64,000 nucleotides of DNA. Source: Amoebidium appalachense. Its lineage: Eukaryota; Ichthyosporea. Both the position numbers and the translations under genes were made by a program. The notes under the pieces were generated by a model. The model did no database searches, was not told the origin of the DNA, and saw only the letters and a program-made list of their open reading frames with translations. Each line of letters opens with the position of its first letter. Position 1 is the first letter of the stretch. The stretch is from positions 1,240,001-1,304,000 of the forward strand of contig CAVNZM010000006.1 in NCBI GenBank assembly GCA_963693365.1. The letters run 5' to 3'. Of the stretch, positions 54,952 to 64,000 are shown one piece after another.

Positions 54952-55491
54952 GCAAATTAGTTTTTGTAATTTATTATAACGTGAAATTGAGTCTCGGCCT
55001 ACTAATTAGTGACGTAGTACAGTTGCTCGGGTTTTCTTCAACGGAAGTTCTGGTTCACGGTGCACTTGCACATGGTGGGTGACCCATAATCAAGGACTTG
55101 CTAGCGCTGTTGCCATTTTGTTGCAGATGATTTGAATCTCAGACTCTGGAAATAACCACGTCAATACGTCTGCAAGCTTGGCTGAGGCTCTCCTAATACT
55201 TTGAACGCGGCAGGTCGGCTCGGGCCCCTCTGCTCGACATTCGAAAACCTCATCACATCCCCGCGTTATATGTGGAGAAAAAAAGATCGAATGTCTAGCT
55301 CAGCCATTGTTGTTGGGCAATACATACAGCACACACCCAAGGTGGAGGTGCACAAGGGGCCATCACGGTGTACAGTACGGGCTTACATATGCATGGTCGT
55401 TCGTGCCTCAGCCTGGTTTAGCAAGCTTTTTTCCATGCTAGCTTGGCCAATACGCCCTTTTCCTTGTGCTTGCCGACGAGTCGGAGCACTA
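53982..55491. other. Intergenic downstream of the nucleoporin gene
   Basis: No supported gene. Contents are unique sequence to 54660, poly-C (54670-54690) then a T-rich tract, an alternating GC purine-pyrimidine tract (54838-54862), a G run (54911-54950), and CCAAT-like motifs near 55315 and 55446. Confidence 0.5.
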
Positions 55492-56357
55492 CTAGAAAAT
55501 GGGCAACCACCGCAGCGAAGATGGCGTTTGACGATACGTTGTGCCAGCCGCAATCTTGTTTGATTGGCCCTCAATGTCGCAAACAGCGGTCAGTAGGCCT
55601 GTGGCGACCACAGCAAGACCGAGCAGTAGCAGCCATTTGAGAGCAGTGGTGCTGCATATGGTTGAGTCCTCAATGGCACGATGTGTGTTATGCATTCAAA
55701 TCCAATACTACTGTATACAGTAGTGTGGCCCTTCTTTGCCACCTGCAAGCACACCATTAGTACAACGGTATGTATGTACTATGGAGACTTGGAGTTAAGA
55801 TACTAACTTAAGTGTATTATTGTACTGTAACAGTACTCCGTATCTAGATCTATGATACATATTATTCCCAATAACGGTTCAAACTTTCAAAAAAATCCGT
55901 TCTTGTCCCCGCCCTGGATCTGCCTCTCAGGGGCCTCGCATTGCAACTACCCTTTGACCAAGCACACCGACTGTACCCTATCTATAGGTAGGTTGATAAT
56001 CATGGTGCAATCATCTATGTAAGTCAAACAAACCCGGTGCATGTGTGTATACCAATCCTAAATACGAGCACATACTTAGCTAAGGGTTTGTGCCCGGAGA
56101 TAAGCCATACCTTCATTCTTGGCCATCCAAGCAACCTGCACGGTTTGCGGGATCATTGTTATAAAGGCTGCTAGGGTTATGTGGATGGCCCACGTGTAGT
56201 ACTCCGAGTAACTGTTGATGCCGACCTTGTGGTTGACAAGGAAAAGGGAGAGTGCGGCCAAACCGCACAAAACCGTCAGCCCTACGGTGAGCAGCAGGCG
56301 ATCACATGTCCCTCTGCATACCCTACTGAAGGACCAGCCTGCAGATGCTGGCGGCAT
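55492..56357 (-). CDS. Multi-pass membrane protein, partial model (two exons)
   Basis: Candidate exon 1 (56111-56357) opens with ATG and encodes two hydrophobic helices, around LLLTVGLTVLCGLAALSLFLV and YYTWAIHITLAAFITMI. It ends at a GTATGG donor. Candidate last exon (55492-55651) follows a TATGCAG acceptor and encodes another helix, LKWLLLLGLAVVATGLL, then a Cys and a short tail to TAG. The phases do not match (1 versus 2), so an intermediate exon or another splice site is missing. The pattern of clustered helices resembles small four-helix membrane proteins of the Frag1/DRAM/Sfk1 type, but that is only an impression. An upstream GA/poly-G block (56463-56880) lies on the 5' side. Confidence 0.4.
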
Positions 56358-56462
56358 GAAAGCTGCATGGAACAGTTTAAGGAAATAAGCAGCCGTGGGT
56401 ATCCGGAGGGAGATTGGAGGGAGAGAAAGAGATCGGAGAGAGAGAGATTGCAAATGTAGGAG

Positions 56463-56491
56463 AGATTTGGGGGAGGCCGGTGAGATTTGGG

Positions 56492-56539
<48 letters not shown>

Positions 56540-56614
56540 TCGGAGGGGGAGAGAGAGAGAGACTGAGAGAGAGAGAGAGAGAGAGAGGAGGGGGGGGGGG
56601 GGAGCGAGTCTCTC

Positions 56615-56711
<97 letters not shown>

Positions 56712-56773
56712 AGGGAGAGGGAGAGGGAGAGAGAGAGAGAGATGTCCTCCTGTTTTTTTCTTTTTTTTTTTTT

Positions 56774-56805
<32 letters not shown>

Positions 56806-56880
56806 GGGAGAAGGTGGGGGGGGGGGGGGGGGGGGGGGAGGGGAGGGAGGGGGGGAAGGGGGGGGGGGGGGGGGGTTAGG
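56463..56880. repeat. Poly-G and (GA)n block
   Basis: A G run (56494-56538, with one interruption), (GA)n (56621-56700), (GGGAGA)n (56701-56735), a T run (56753-56783) and several G runs to 56876. No coding content. Confidence 0.95.
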
Positions 56881-57319
56881 GGAGTACAAGCCTTATGGGG
56901 TTTATTTCGTTGTAGGGATGCGCATTTGGGTGGGCACCCACTGGAAGTTAGTACATATGTAGCATGAGCTAAGACGGTTTTGTATAGACCAATAAGTCTT
57001 GCCTGAAGGTAGGTTTTAGCTGTTTATCTGTACTTGTACTTTTATTGTACATAAGAGGTGGTACGTTTTGTTTATTACTTTACAGAGTCTAATATGACTG
57101 TGACCACGCTTTTACTTGTATACATATAATAATCGATTATTCCTTCCAATGTGATTTGAATGTGACACTTGAGCCCCGGGCTCAGTGGCGAAGTCGCACC
57201 GTGGTCCGTGGAATTAGTATACTATCATACCAACTGGTTATCCTGAGTTGTACAAAACAAGCTCATGTCATACTCTGAGGCCGTATACAAATACGGGCTC
57301 TTCCCTCCCGAGTCCCCCC

Positions 57320-57394
<75 letters not shown>

Positions 57395-57650
57395 ATCCCC
57401 CCCAGCCCAATCCCTCCCCATCCCCCTCCCCCTCCCCCTGCACAGAGAAACGAAGTAAACTTCCCGGACTTCCTCGTTCTCACAGCTCGGAGGCTCACTG
57501 AATCGACTCAATATGACCCAGTGCGTACCACCAGGGTGGGATCCTTGCATGGGAGCAAGAATTAACGGCCAAATAAACGAGTTTATTCTCACCGTTAGAT
57601 CATAAATCAGAGGGCCAGATTTCCAAAAAGCAAAACAAGTTTACGTATAT
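56881..57650. other. Intergenic upstream of the two-exon gene
   Basis: Unique AT-rich sequence with a C run (57324-57357) followed by (CA)n (57358-57392). No gene was recognised. A CCAAT box lies just inside the next gene at about 57725. Confidence 0.5.
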
Positions 57651-59224
57651 GTGCGAACATGTAGAAATAATTTTTACACCCCGGAATCCGGAATGCCATT
57701 TCGCGCGCGCAAAGCTTACGATAGCCAATCATCGTGTGGTTCTAAAAATAACTTACAGAAAAACTGGTATGCTCAGCAGCAAGTTGGCGCTATGTGGGGC
57801 GATTTACACGAGAAGGCGAACAAGAGTTCGTTTACGCTGAACATACTCCAGAGACCGGCAGGCCCGCTATGTACACGAGACGGCCTGCATGCCTATGAGG
57901 CACTAAGATATCGATGCTTTGAAGTTACGGTGGGCCCACTGAAAGAGCTGCTTGCCCACCCATATTTAAGCTTCACTCGCGACCTTGCAGAGATGGAAGC
58001 AAACTGGCCTGTTGTTTTGAAAAGGCTCTCGCTTTTTATTGAGAGGGCTGCTGCAGCCCGCAAATCAGGAGATACGATTACATATGCATCACTTGATGCC
58101 GAGTGCAAGGCCCTGTGGGCACAGTGCCACAAGGATGCAGAAGTGTGGCACCAATTGGGTGCCATGGTGCCCAAGCTACAGGAGGACTTTATTCCTCGGC
58201 TACATGCAAAGTGTGGTAAATGTCTTTCTTTTCTATATTGGTATAATGTATTGATGTGCAGCCGGAGAGCAAACAATTGTTACCAGCTTGCCGCAGGCAT
58301 GGTGACAGAAATGTTTTGGATACGTATTAGCTTCCCGAGCGCACGAATCCACAGATAATGCAGTTTTTGACCACTTATAATACACCTGCACACGCACGCA
58401 CACGCAAATATGTCCGTGTGCAATTACCCCCCTCCCCTCCCCCTCCTACCCCCCCCCCCCCCCCCCCCCCCCACCCGCCATCATTTCCTTCTTTCCTCCT
58501 CCCCAACCTTCCCACCGCACACGCACATACAACGAATACAATTGCGACCCGGCAAATGGGCACCGTAGTAGCCGCACTAAGTACACATTAAAGCGGCATC
58601 AAAGAAAAAGGCGCACACATGCGTGCATATACACGGTGAGTGTGCGCACCACCAGCGCCAGTAACATCATGGCATCGTCAGCATGTTTAACTTACTAATT
58701 TATCACATTAACTAGTGAGTCGCACGGTGTTGATGTGTAAAATGCATTCAACTTGGAGCCCTATAACACAAATCACAAAGGAATTATGAAATCACACCCA
58801 CATCAAGACAAACACATTGCCTGTACACCATTCTGCTCAAAGATGTCCAGACACATTAGTAGCTCGTTTGGAAGGAGCGCTGTCAGATGGTAGTATGCAT
58901 GGTCTGTGTAGACCACAAGCAGAGCTGAACAGATCGATACCAACTAAAAGACTCAAAGAAAGGAGAAGAAACCAGTATATTGATATTGCTGCCTATTCTT
59001 TCTAACGAAAAAAAGCACCAAAGGCCAGAAATGGAATGCCTTTAATTAAAACACTTGCTAATACACCCATAACATATGTCCTTTTGACAGGTGGCCCGAA
59101 GGTAGTGGGAGGCTACATGTCTGCGGAGGCAAACCGTATCCGGCGGTGTATGGCAGGCAAGGATTCTCGTGGTGATGCAAGCAGGTTTTCTTTTTTTCAC
59201 AAAGTCTTGGAGGCTATATACTAA
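57651..59224 (+). CDS. Two-exon protein of unknown function
   Basis: Exon 1 (57651-58215) ends TGT-G before a GTAAATG donor. Exon 2 (59091-59224) follows TTTTGACAG and restores the frame to TAA at 59222. The start is uncertain: 57651 is the first in-frame start considered, while an internal ATG at 57793 (MWGDLHEKA) lies after a CCAAT box (57725) and fits the composition better. That gives about 185 residues. The protein looks alpha-helical, with a Leu-rich segment (VGPLKELLAHPYLS) and two CX2-5 cysteines in the first exon. No signal peptide or membrane helix was seen. I do not recognise the family. The second LINE begins within 75 bp of the stop. Confidence 0.5.
58216..59090. other. Intron of the unknown gene
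   Basis: An 875-bp intron with a C run (58449-58472) and otherwise unique sequence. No additional exon was recognised. Confidence 0.45.
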
Positions 59225-59298
59225 GCGCAACACCTATTTACAATACACTACCCATTCAGAATAACACCACACCACTCCGTAGAAACACAATAACAACC

Positions 59299-60273
59299 AT
59301 GCCGAAACTTTCGGTTGATACAGTACTGGCAGAACTTGCCCTCGTTAAGAAACAGCTAAATGAGCTGTTACCACTCAAGAACATGATAGAAAAACTCCAA
59401 ACAGAAAATACCCAACTCAAGCTCACCATTGATTCACTCACAGCCCAGCTAAACATTAGTGGATCGCAAAACCCCAAAACTCATGAGCAAACATCTCGCG
59501 ACGGAGACATTTCCACCCCAACACAAAACAACACAGGACCGGAAGCACAGCTCCCGGCAGAGTTCCTAGAATATGCGAACTCTCGTAAAACACCCGAGCT
59601 CCGCCAAATTGCCAAGGAAACATATGCCAGCATTCTTGCAGGCAACGAGTACCGCCGCAACTCCCCTCCCAAACCGCCGGCTAAGGGGAACACCCAAGCA
59701 AACGGTAACATCAACATCCCACCCAAATACGAGAGGGTGTATTTCAAAGTCAAGCACGGCAGACGCCCACACAGGGCCATGTGGTCCATCTTCAAGGCTC
59801 TCGGCTTCCGGTGCTCTCGCATCCTTTGTCTGTCCTTCATTGGATACGATGTGCTGGAAGTAGCAGTACGGGGCGACTATAACCGTGCGTTCATCCGTGA
59901 CGCGACAAAGGGGTGTGGAAGCTTCTTCACCCACCTCCCAAGCTACGACCCATGCGCGCCGGAAAACATTCAGAAAGCAGACAAAGAACGTAAAGTGTCT
60001 GCTAAGAATGCGTGCGCCACACGTTGTCGTGTACGCATCAGCAAGGCAAAAGAGTTCCTCGCAAAGTTGGAAAACGATGCTACGAGCGTGATAGACACGG
60101 ACACGAAGGAACCAATGTTTTCTGGTGAGAAACTGCTCGAGCGCAAACGCCGATGCGAGATGGAAATCGAGCTCTTCTGCGAACTGTTCGCGCTGGCGGA
60201 AGGTCGTGCATACGACCCCGTAAGCGACAAGTGGGAACCAACCCCACAGGTGTCGGACCAAACCGATGCCTAA
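59299..60273 (+). CDS. LINE ORF1 protein, coiled coil plus basic domain
   Basis: 324 aa. Residues 5-55 form a strong heptad pattern (LAELALVKKQLNELLPL), consistent with a coiled coil that trimerises ORF1p. A Pro/Asn-rich spacer follows. A conserved-looking domain (about 145-225) with VYFKVKHGRRPHRAMWSIF and VLEVAVRGDYNRAF may be RRM-like. A helical basic tail ends the protein. No CCHC motif is visible. In the family this protein binds element RNA. The ATG lies 75 nt after the upstream gene's stop, and the 3' end overlaps ORF2. Confidence 0.8.
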   Translation: MPKLSVDTVLAELALVKKQLNELLPLKNMIEKLQTENTQLKLTIDSLTAQLNISGSQNPKTHEQTSRDGDISTPTQNNTGPEAQLPAEFLEYANSRKTPELRQIAKETYASILAGNEYRRNSPPKPPAKGNTQANGNINIPPKYERVYFKVKHGRRPHRAMWSIFKALGFRCSRILCLSFIGYDVLEVAVRGDYNRAFIRDATKGCGSFFTHLPSYDPCAPENIQKADKERKVSAKNACATRCRVRISKAKEFLAKLENDATSVIDTDTKEPMFSGEKLLERKRRCEMEIELFCELFALAEGRAYDPVSDKWEPTPQVSDQTDA

Positions 60274-61468
60274 TTTATCCTTCTTCTTCTGGAATGCTCG
60301 GACACTGGGCCCCCAAAAGGGCCTCCCCCCTGGGACACTCGACGATAAAATCAGCTACATACAACAACAGACAAACAACCACACGTTTACAGTGATTTGC
60401 GAAACACAGTTTAAAAACCACCACAAATTCAACTCTACATTGGTCGACACATCCACACACCCCGGTTACGCGAAAAACCGAGGCATTATTGTACTTGCCG
60501 CACCACACGTGAGAGTGAAGTGCAAACCGGTAGCAAAAACGGAATTCTCGGCTTCTATAGAGTTTCTTTCTAATGTTTTTACTTTTGTATATTACCCACC
60601 ATCTATGTCGGTTGTCGAATTGACTCACGAGTTGTCACAGTTACCAATGTCCACTGTTATTTTAGGTGATTTTAACACGCGACTCCACCACACAGACACA
60701 CTGCAAGTGAGTGTCGGGTACCCATCTAAGCCCCCGGAGCGTGCTATCCCTTTAGCAAGGTATGTCCAAAGTCACACTTTGCGGTTCCCTCAAATATCCC
60801 ATGCCCACAACACCGACTGGGGAGTGGCCTTTTGGCCATCAACCATGTCAAAACTCTCTCTCCCTCCTAACCTCTCTAGGTCATCTGACCACTCTCCTAT
60901 CCTTTTCCTACCTAAGATCTCCCTTGATCTGCTCCCCCCTCCCCCTCCCACCTTTCGCCTCCGTCTATCCCAGCTTAAGTCACAGTGGGGTAGAGTTGAT
61001 GTATGTGTATGCTATGCTACGAAACACCCTATATATATGCGCCTATTAGAATCTGCACAAGCCAGGCCAGATTCACATCTCGTACTAGATACATGCACTA
61101 ACTTTATTGTTGATGATTTGATAGATCTCGGTGATTATGCTGGCGGTGGTAGGAAGGAATATCCCGATGCTCTCTTGTTACCAAACACCACTCCCGCTAG
61201 ACTAGGTGAACCCCTGTCTCAAAAGGAAAGCTTGCGCCGGCTTGCTAGTATGAATCGATTTGGCCCCCCTGCTCGTATTATTGGTGATACCACTGGAGAC
61301 CCCCTAATAGACTCTGATAAGTATTTCTCGGAACTGTTTAAAGATAGGACCCCCGCTCAGAAACCTATTGTGTGGCCTGTAGACCCATCTATCCCCATAG
61401 AATCGATCCTCCCCTTTTTCAGTCCCGATGCCATATGGTCTGTGATATCTAGTTATAGCTGTTCATAG
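60266..61468 (+). pseudogene. LINE ORF2, endonuclease part only, truncated
   Basis: 400 codons. The AP-endonuclease motifs are all present: FFWNARTL (Asn), VICETQ (Glu), ILGDFNTR (Asp/Asn) and RSSDHSPI (Asp-His). After a linker the frame stops at 61466 in SYSCS, just where the RT would be expected. The start ATG (60266) overlaps the ORF1 stop (TAA at 60271) by 8 nt, suggesting translation by termination-reinitiation. Without RT the copy cannot mobilise itself. Confidence 0.85.
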
Positions 61469-61583
61469 AAGCTAGTTCTAGTGCACGTTGTTCCTTCTGT
61501 AAGTCAGAAATGATTGCATCTTGTGAGGCCAACCTCTGCTCCAGTAGTTGGACTAGTTGCTGCAACTGTAAGTTGTCAGACAT
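61449..61583 (-). pseudogene. Copia gag N-terminal fragment
   Basis: A minus-strand frame of 44 codons begins MSDNLQLQQLVQLLEQRL 30 nt downstream of the LTR 3' end, in the position of a gag start. It is helical and Gln/Leu-rich. It runs into the LINE junction and stops soon after. It is interpreted as the 5' start of a second copia copy, broken here. Confidence 0.5.
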
Positions 61584-61612
61584 AGTGTCGTGTATGATGG
61601 GTAACTAGTCTA

Positions 61613-62212
61613 TGTGTTTTGTGCACTGGAAACGACAGTAGAAAAGTGTAAATCAAACGTTCTGCTTCCCATGTTTGTGACATGGGAGGCACTGCTTTAT
61701 ATAGTCGTTGGCCACCTCATGGTGGCCTCGTGTGCACCCTGGTGGTGGGCCATGTACAGCATGGCCGAAAAGAGAGCACAATGAAAACAAGTCGTTAAAG
61801 ATATAAAAGTTAACTGTGCACGTTGAGTGGCTAGTTAACTTGCACTAAAGCACACAAATAAACGTGTTTAACACACCAATTGCAGTTAAACGTAAATCTT
61901 GCTTCACACAACTAAAAATATTCTGAGAATATCCGGGAATAAAGCACACTACCACTCTAAGAATAGAATCCTGTGGCAAATATAGACATGACATCATCTG
62001 AACCGGGAATATTAATTAATGAGCACAATTAGCACGTTGCTAGTGAAGCTCGTCATTGGTACAGTTTTGGCTCAAACATATAACTACCATATATGAATAT
62101 GACCGTAAACAAAAGCTCTATGCACTCGAGTGAGTGTTGAAACAGTTATTCAATTGCTCAGAAACTTTCTCTAACAGACATTGCTAGCCGGGAGTACCAG
62201 TGTACTCCAACA
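61613..62212 (-). repeat. Copia-type LTR (~600 bp)
   Basis: On the minus strand it starts TGTTGGAGTACAC and ends AAAACACA, with the TG...CA termini of an LTR. It is preceded by a short purine tract (GAGTAGGGG) as polypurine tract. A TATA box, CTATATAAAG, lies at 61694-61703 (minus). Just downstream is a hairpin with 8-bp arms (TCCCATGT...ACATGGGA, 61667-61687). The 3' boundary is inferred. The second LTR is not in the window for comparison. Confidence 0.7.
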
Positions 62213-62398
62213 CCCCTACTCAATTGGATAATTGTGGTATGAATTAATGCAACTGAGCTCGAGTGCTTCAGGTGCACAAAATACAGACAATAAAGATTCC
62301 CCTACTCAATTTTAGTATGGTACACGTAGTTGCACAGTCGGATGCAACTCTCTCCCCCCCCCTGAAGTATGAGGGCGCAGTTGGTTGATGACGGGTGC
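62213..62398 (-). other. Spacer between copia Pol stop and LTR
   Basis: 186 bp including a G8 purine tract (62356-62363, minus) and two copies of AATTGAGTAGGGG (about 62218 and 62298). The second copy directly precedes the LTR and serves as the likely polypurine primer. Confidence 0.55.
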
Positions 62399-63997
62399 TC
62401 AGCACATGTTGAGCATCCCCACGGCCTTGGTGAAGAAAGAGGCAGACAGGGCCTTGGTGAACATGTCGGCCTTGTTGTCAGCAGAAGCCACCGGGACCAC
62501 AGTGATGTTGCCCAGCAGGTGATGTTCCTTGACGGAGCAGTAGCGGACGTCGATGTGCTTGGTCTTGGGCTTAACCCCCAGGGTGTCCAGCAGGGCCCGG
62601 GCAGACTCATTGTCCCCATGGATGGGCACCGGGGTGGGCTCATTGATAGGATTAAGGCCCAGGTCGTCCATCACATAGTTGAGCCATAGGGCCTCGTTCG
62701 TAGCAGCAGACATGGCCACAAATTCAGCCTCAGTGGAGCTGTGGGTGGTGATGGACTGGAGCCGAGACACCCAGGACACAGGGGAGGAGTTTATGAAGAA
62801 GACATAGCCCGTGGTGGAGCGCCGGGTGTCGCGGTCCTCGGCGTAGTCGGAGTCGGAGTAGCCAACAAGGTTGGGGGGGCCGGGACGGTAGACAATACCC
62901 AGGTCGATGGTGGCCAGCAGGTAGCTTACAACTCTGGTAGCCATAGTCCAGTGGGTGACGGTGGGCGCATGAATGTGTCGAGTAAGGACTCCCAGAGCCT
63001 GGGAAATGTCGGGGCGGGTGGTACGCGCAATCCACAGCAGGGCACCGACCAGGCTGGCATAGTCCTCCTTCTTGCTGTAGGCTGGGGTCTTGTTGCTTTC
63101 ACTGGCCTGGCCCGGGACGATGGGGGTCTTGGTGCCGGACATGTGGGTGAGACGAAAACGGGCAGCCAAGTCGATGATGTGTTGACGATGGCCCAGACGC
63201 AGAGACCCGTCCTCCAGCCAGGTAAGAGTGTGCCCGATGAGCAGGGTAGGACGACCCAGGTCCTTGGCAGAGAAACGAGCATCCAGCTTGGTGAAAAAAT
63301 CGTCGATGAGCGCATCAGTGGCGGCCGTCACGGTGAAGTCATCCACGTAGGCAGCAAGGGCAATAAATGTTGGGGTCCCGGCATTCTTGATGAACAGGCA
63401 CGGGTCAGCAGCACTCACAATGAAGCCTTGGTCGAGGAGATGGTCACGGAGGGCCTCATACCACTGGCGCGGTGCCTGTTTTAGGCCGTAGAGCGCCTTG
63501 TGGAGCAAGCCGACAGCATGGGGGGCCGAGGGGTTGACGAAGCCAGGGGGCTGCTCAATGTAGATGGTCTCGTTGACGGTGCCGTTGAGGAATGCTGTGT
63601 TGACGTCGATGTGGCGCAGAGGCAGACCTTGGGCCACGGAGGTAGCCAAAACCAGCCGGATGGTAGCCAGCGCAGCCACAGGTGACTCGGTGACGAAATA
63701 GTCCTGGCCAGGCTGCTGGTAGTTGCCCCGGGCCACAAGCCGGGCCTTGAAAGCAGTGACGTTGCCGACGTTGTCCTGCTTGACCGTAAAGACCCAGCCG
63801 ACCGGAATGACAGTGGAGCCATCCTCTGGACGGGGCACAAGGGTGAAGGTGCCGTTGTCTTCCAGGGCCTTGAGCTCACGGTGTGCAGCCTCCTCCCATT
63901 TCAGACGCTGGGGACTCTTGAGTGCAGCCCGGACAGTCTTGGGGACAACAATGGTGGAAGCCTTGATGGGTGTTGATGGAAGTAGAGTCCGCTGTGA
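62399..63997 (-). CDS. Ty1/copia retrotransposon Pol: reverse transcriptase and RNase H, partial
   Basis: The minus-strand frame reaches the right edge, where a TAG at 63998-64000 precedes it in frame. The retained part has RT entry motifs (KWEEAAHRELKALEDNGTF, KARLVARG, HIDVNTAFLNG and LYGLKQAPRQW), the catalytic YVDD at about 63345, and RNase H with YSDSDYAEDRDTRRSTTGY and STEAEF. It ends near MLNMC*. The element copies its RNA inside particles and primes with tRNA. Protease and integrase would lie beyond the edge. No stop or frameshift occurs inside the 530 visible codons, so it is either young or active. The edge TAG may be real or a break. Confidence 0.93.
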   Translation of the reverse strand, partial: SQRTLLPSTPIKASTIVVPKTVRAALKSPQRLKWEEAAHRELKALEDNGTFTLVPRPEDGSTVIPVGWVFTVKQDNVGNVTAFKARLVARGNYQQPGQDYFVTESPVAALATIRLVLATSVAQGLPLRHIDVNTAFLNGTVNETIYIEQPPGFVNPSAPHAVGLLHKALYGLKQAPRQWYEALRDHLLDQGFIVSAADPCLFIKNAGTPTFIALAAYVDDFTVTAATDALIDDFFTKLDARFSAKDLGRPTLLIGHTLTWLEDGSLRLGHRQHIIDLAARFRLTHMSGTKTPIVPGQASESNKTPAYSKKEDYASLVGALLWIARTTRPDISQALGVLTRHIHAPTVTHWTMATRVVSYLLATIDLGIVYRPGPPNLVGYSDSDYAEDRDTRRSTTGYVFFINSSPVSWVSRLQSITTHSSTEAEFVAMSAATNEALWLNYVMDDLGLNPINEPTPVPIHGDNESARALLDTLGVKPKTKHIDVRYCSVKEHHLLGNITVVPVASADNKADMFTKALSASFFTKAVGMLNMC

Positions 63998-64000
63998 CTA

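Larger units (their letters stand above)
59225..61468 (+). mobile_element. Second LINE, 3'-truncated (ORF1 plus start of ORF2)
   Basis: An ORF1 with a coiled coil is followed by an ORF2 with AP-endonuclease motifs. The sequence ends within the linker that normally precedes the RT, where copia sequence begins. It differs from the giant LINE: no zinc knuckle in ORF1, and overlapping ORFs. Loss of the 3' part is unusual because LINE copies are normally 5'-truncated. This implies secondary breakage, not incomplete reverse transcription. Confidence 0.85.

Noticed and set aside
62385-63685. Plus-strand Gly/Val-rich frames at 62.4-63.7 kb
   Set aside because: Antisense shadows of the copia pol gene, which has unmistakable RT and RNase H motifs on the minus strand.

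Overview
The window is nuclear DNA of a eukaryote. Genes are split by many GT-AG introns, one has a mitochondrial-type leader, CCAAT and TATA promoter motifs are present, and there are LINE and Ty1/copia retroelements. Non-coding DNA is packed with simple repeats: (GT)n/(CA)n, (GA)n/(CT)n and very long poly-G/poly-C runs, up to 57 nt at 41752-41808. Large microsatellite-filled introns and intermediate GC suggest a protist or alga with an expanded genome. I cannot name the lineage from sequence alone. I saw no rRNA, tRNA or CRISPR.

Host genes. (1) A three-exon nucleoredoxin/tryparedoxin-like protein on the minus strand (4978 to 1695). (2) An intronless protein with two PDZ-like modules, minus strand (27746-28537). 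(3) A complete mitochondrial aconitase, minus strand, 23 exons over 15.8 kb (46242 to 30408). It reconstructs to 791 codons with every phase consistent, and includes a 21-nt micro-exon carrying the DSHTPN active-site motif. (4) Head-to-head with it, 537 bp away, a Nup50-like nucleoporin with FG motifs and a Ran-binding domain, plus strand, about 12 exons (46780-53981). (5) Part of a multi-pass membrane protein gene, minus strand (55492-56357). (6) A two-exon gene of unknown function, plus strand (57651-59224).

Mobile DNA. 6.3-22.2 kb holds a giant LINE (about 15.9 kb). It has a zinc-knuckle ORF1 and an ORF2 with AP-type endonuclease, reverse transcriptase, RNase H and a C-terminal zinc finger. 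Between endonuclease and reverse transcriptase, ORF2 carries about 28 tandem Gln/Pro-rich cassettes of about 71 residues (about 6.2 kb). Part of this array is organised as an 852-bp higher-order repeat. This is the most unusual object in the window. A second LINE (59299-61468) has ORF1 and ORF2 overlapping by 8 nt and breaks off just before its reverse transcriptase. It abuts a copia gag fragment, a 600-bp LTR (61613-62212) and copia pol (62399 to the right edge, minus strand). Smaller families include a poly-C-tailed SINE-like repeat in introns, a 370-bp dispersed repeat with a terminal hairpin, and a 1.27-kb segment bounded by inverted repeats.

Layout: 1-1.6 kb repeats; 1.7-5 kb nucleoredoxin-like gene; 5-6.3 kb repeats; 6.3-22.2 kb giant LINE; 22.2-27.7 kb simple and dispersed repeats; 27.7-28.5 kb PDZ gene; 30.4-54 kb aconitase/nucleoporin divergent pair; 54-57.6 kb repeats and membrane-protein exons; 57.6-59.2 kb unknown gene; 59.2-64 kb broken LINE plus copia.
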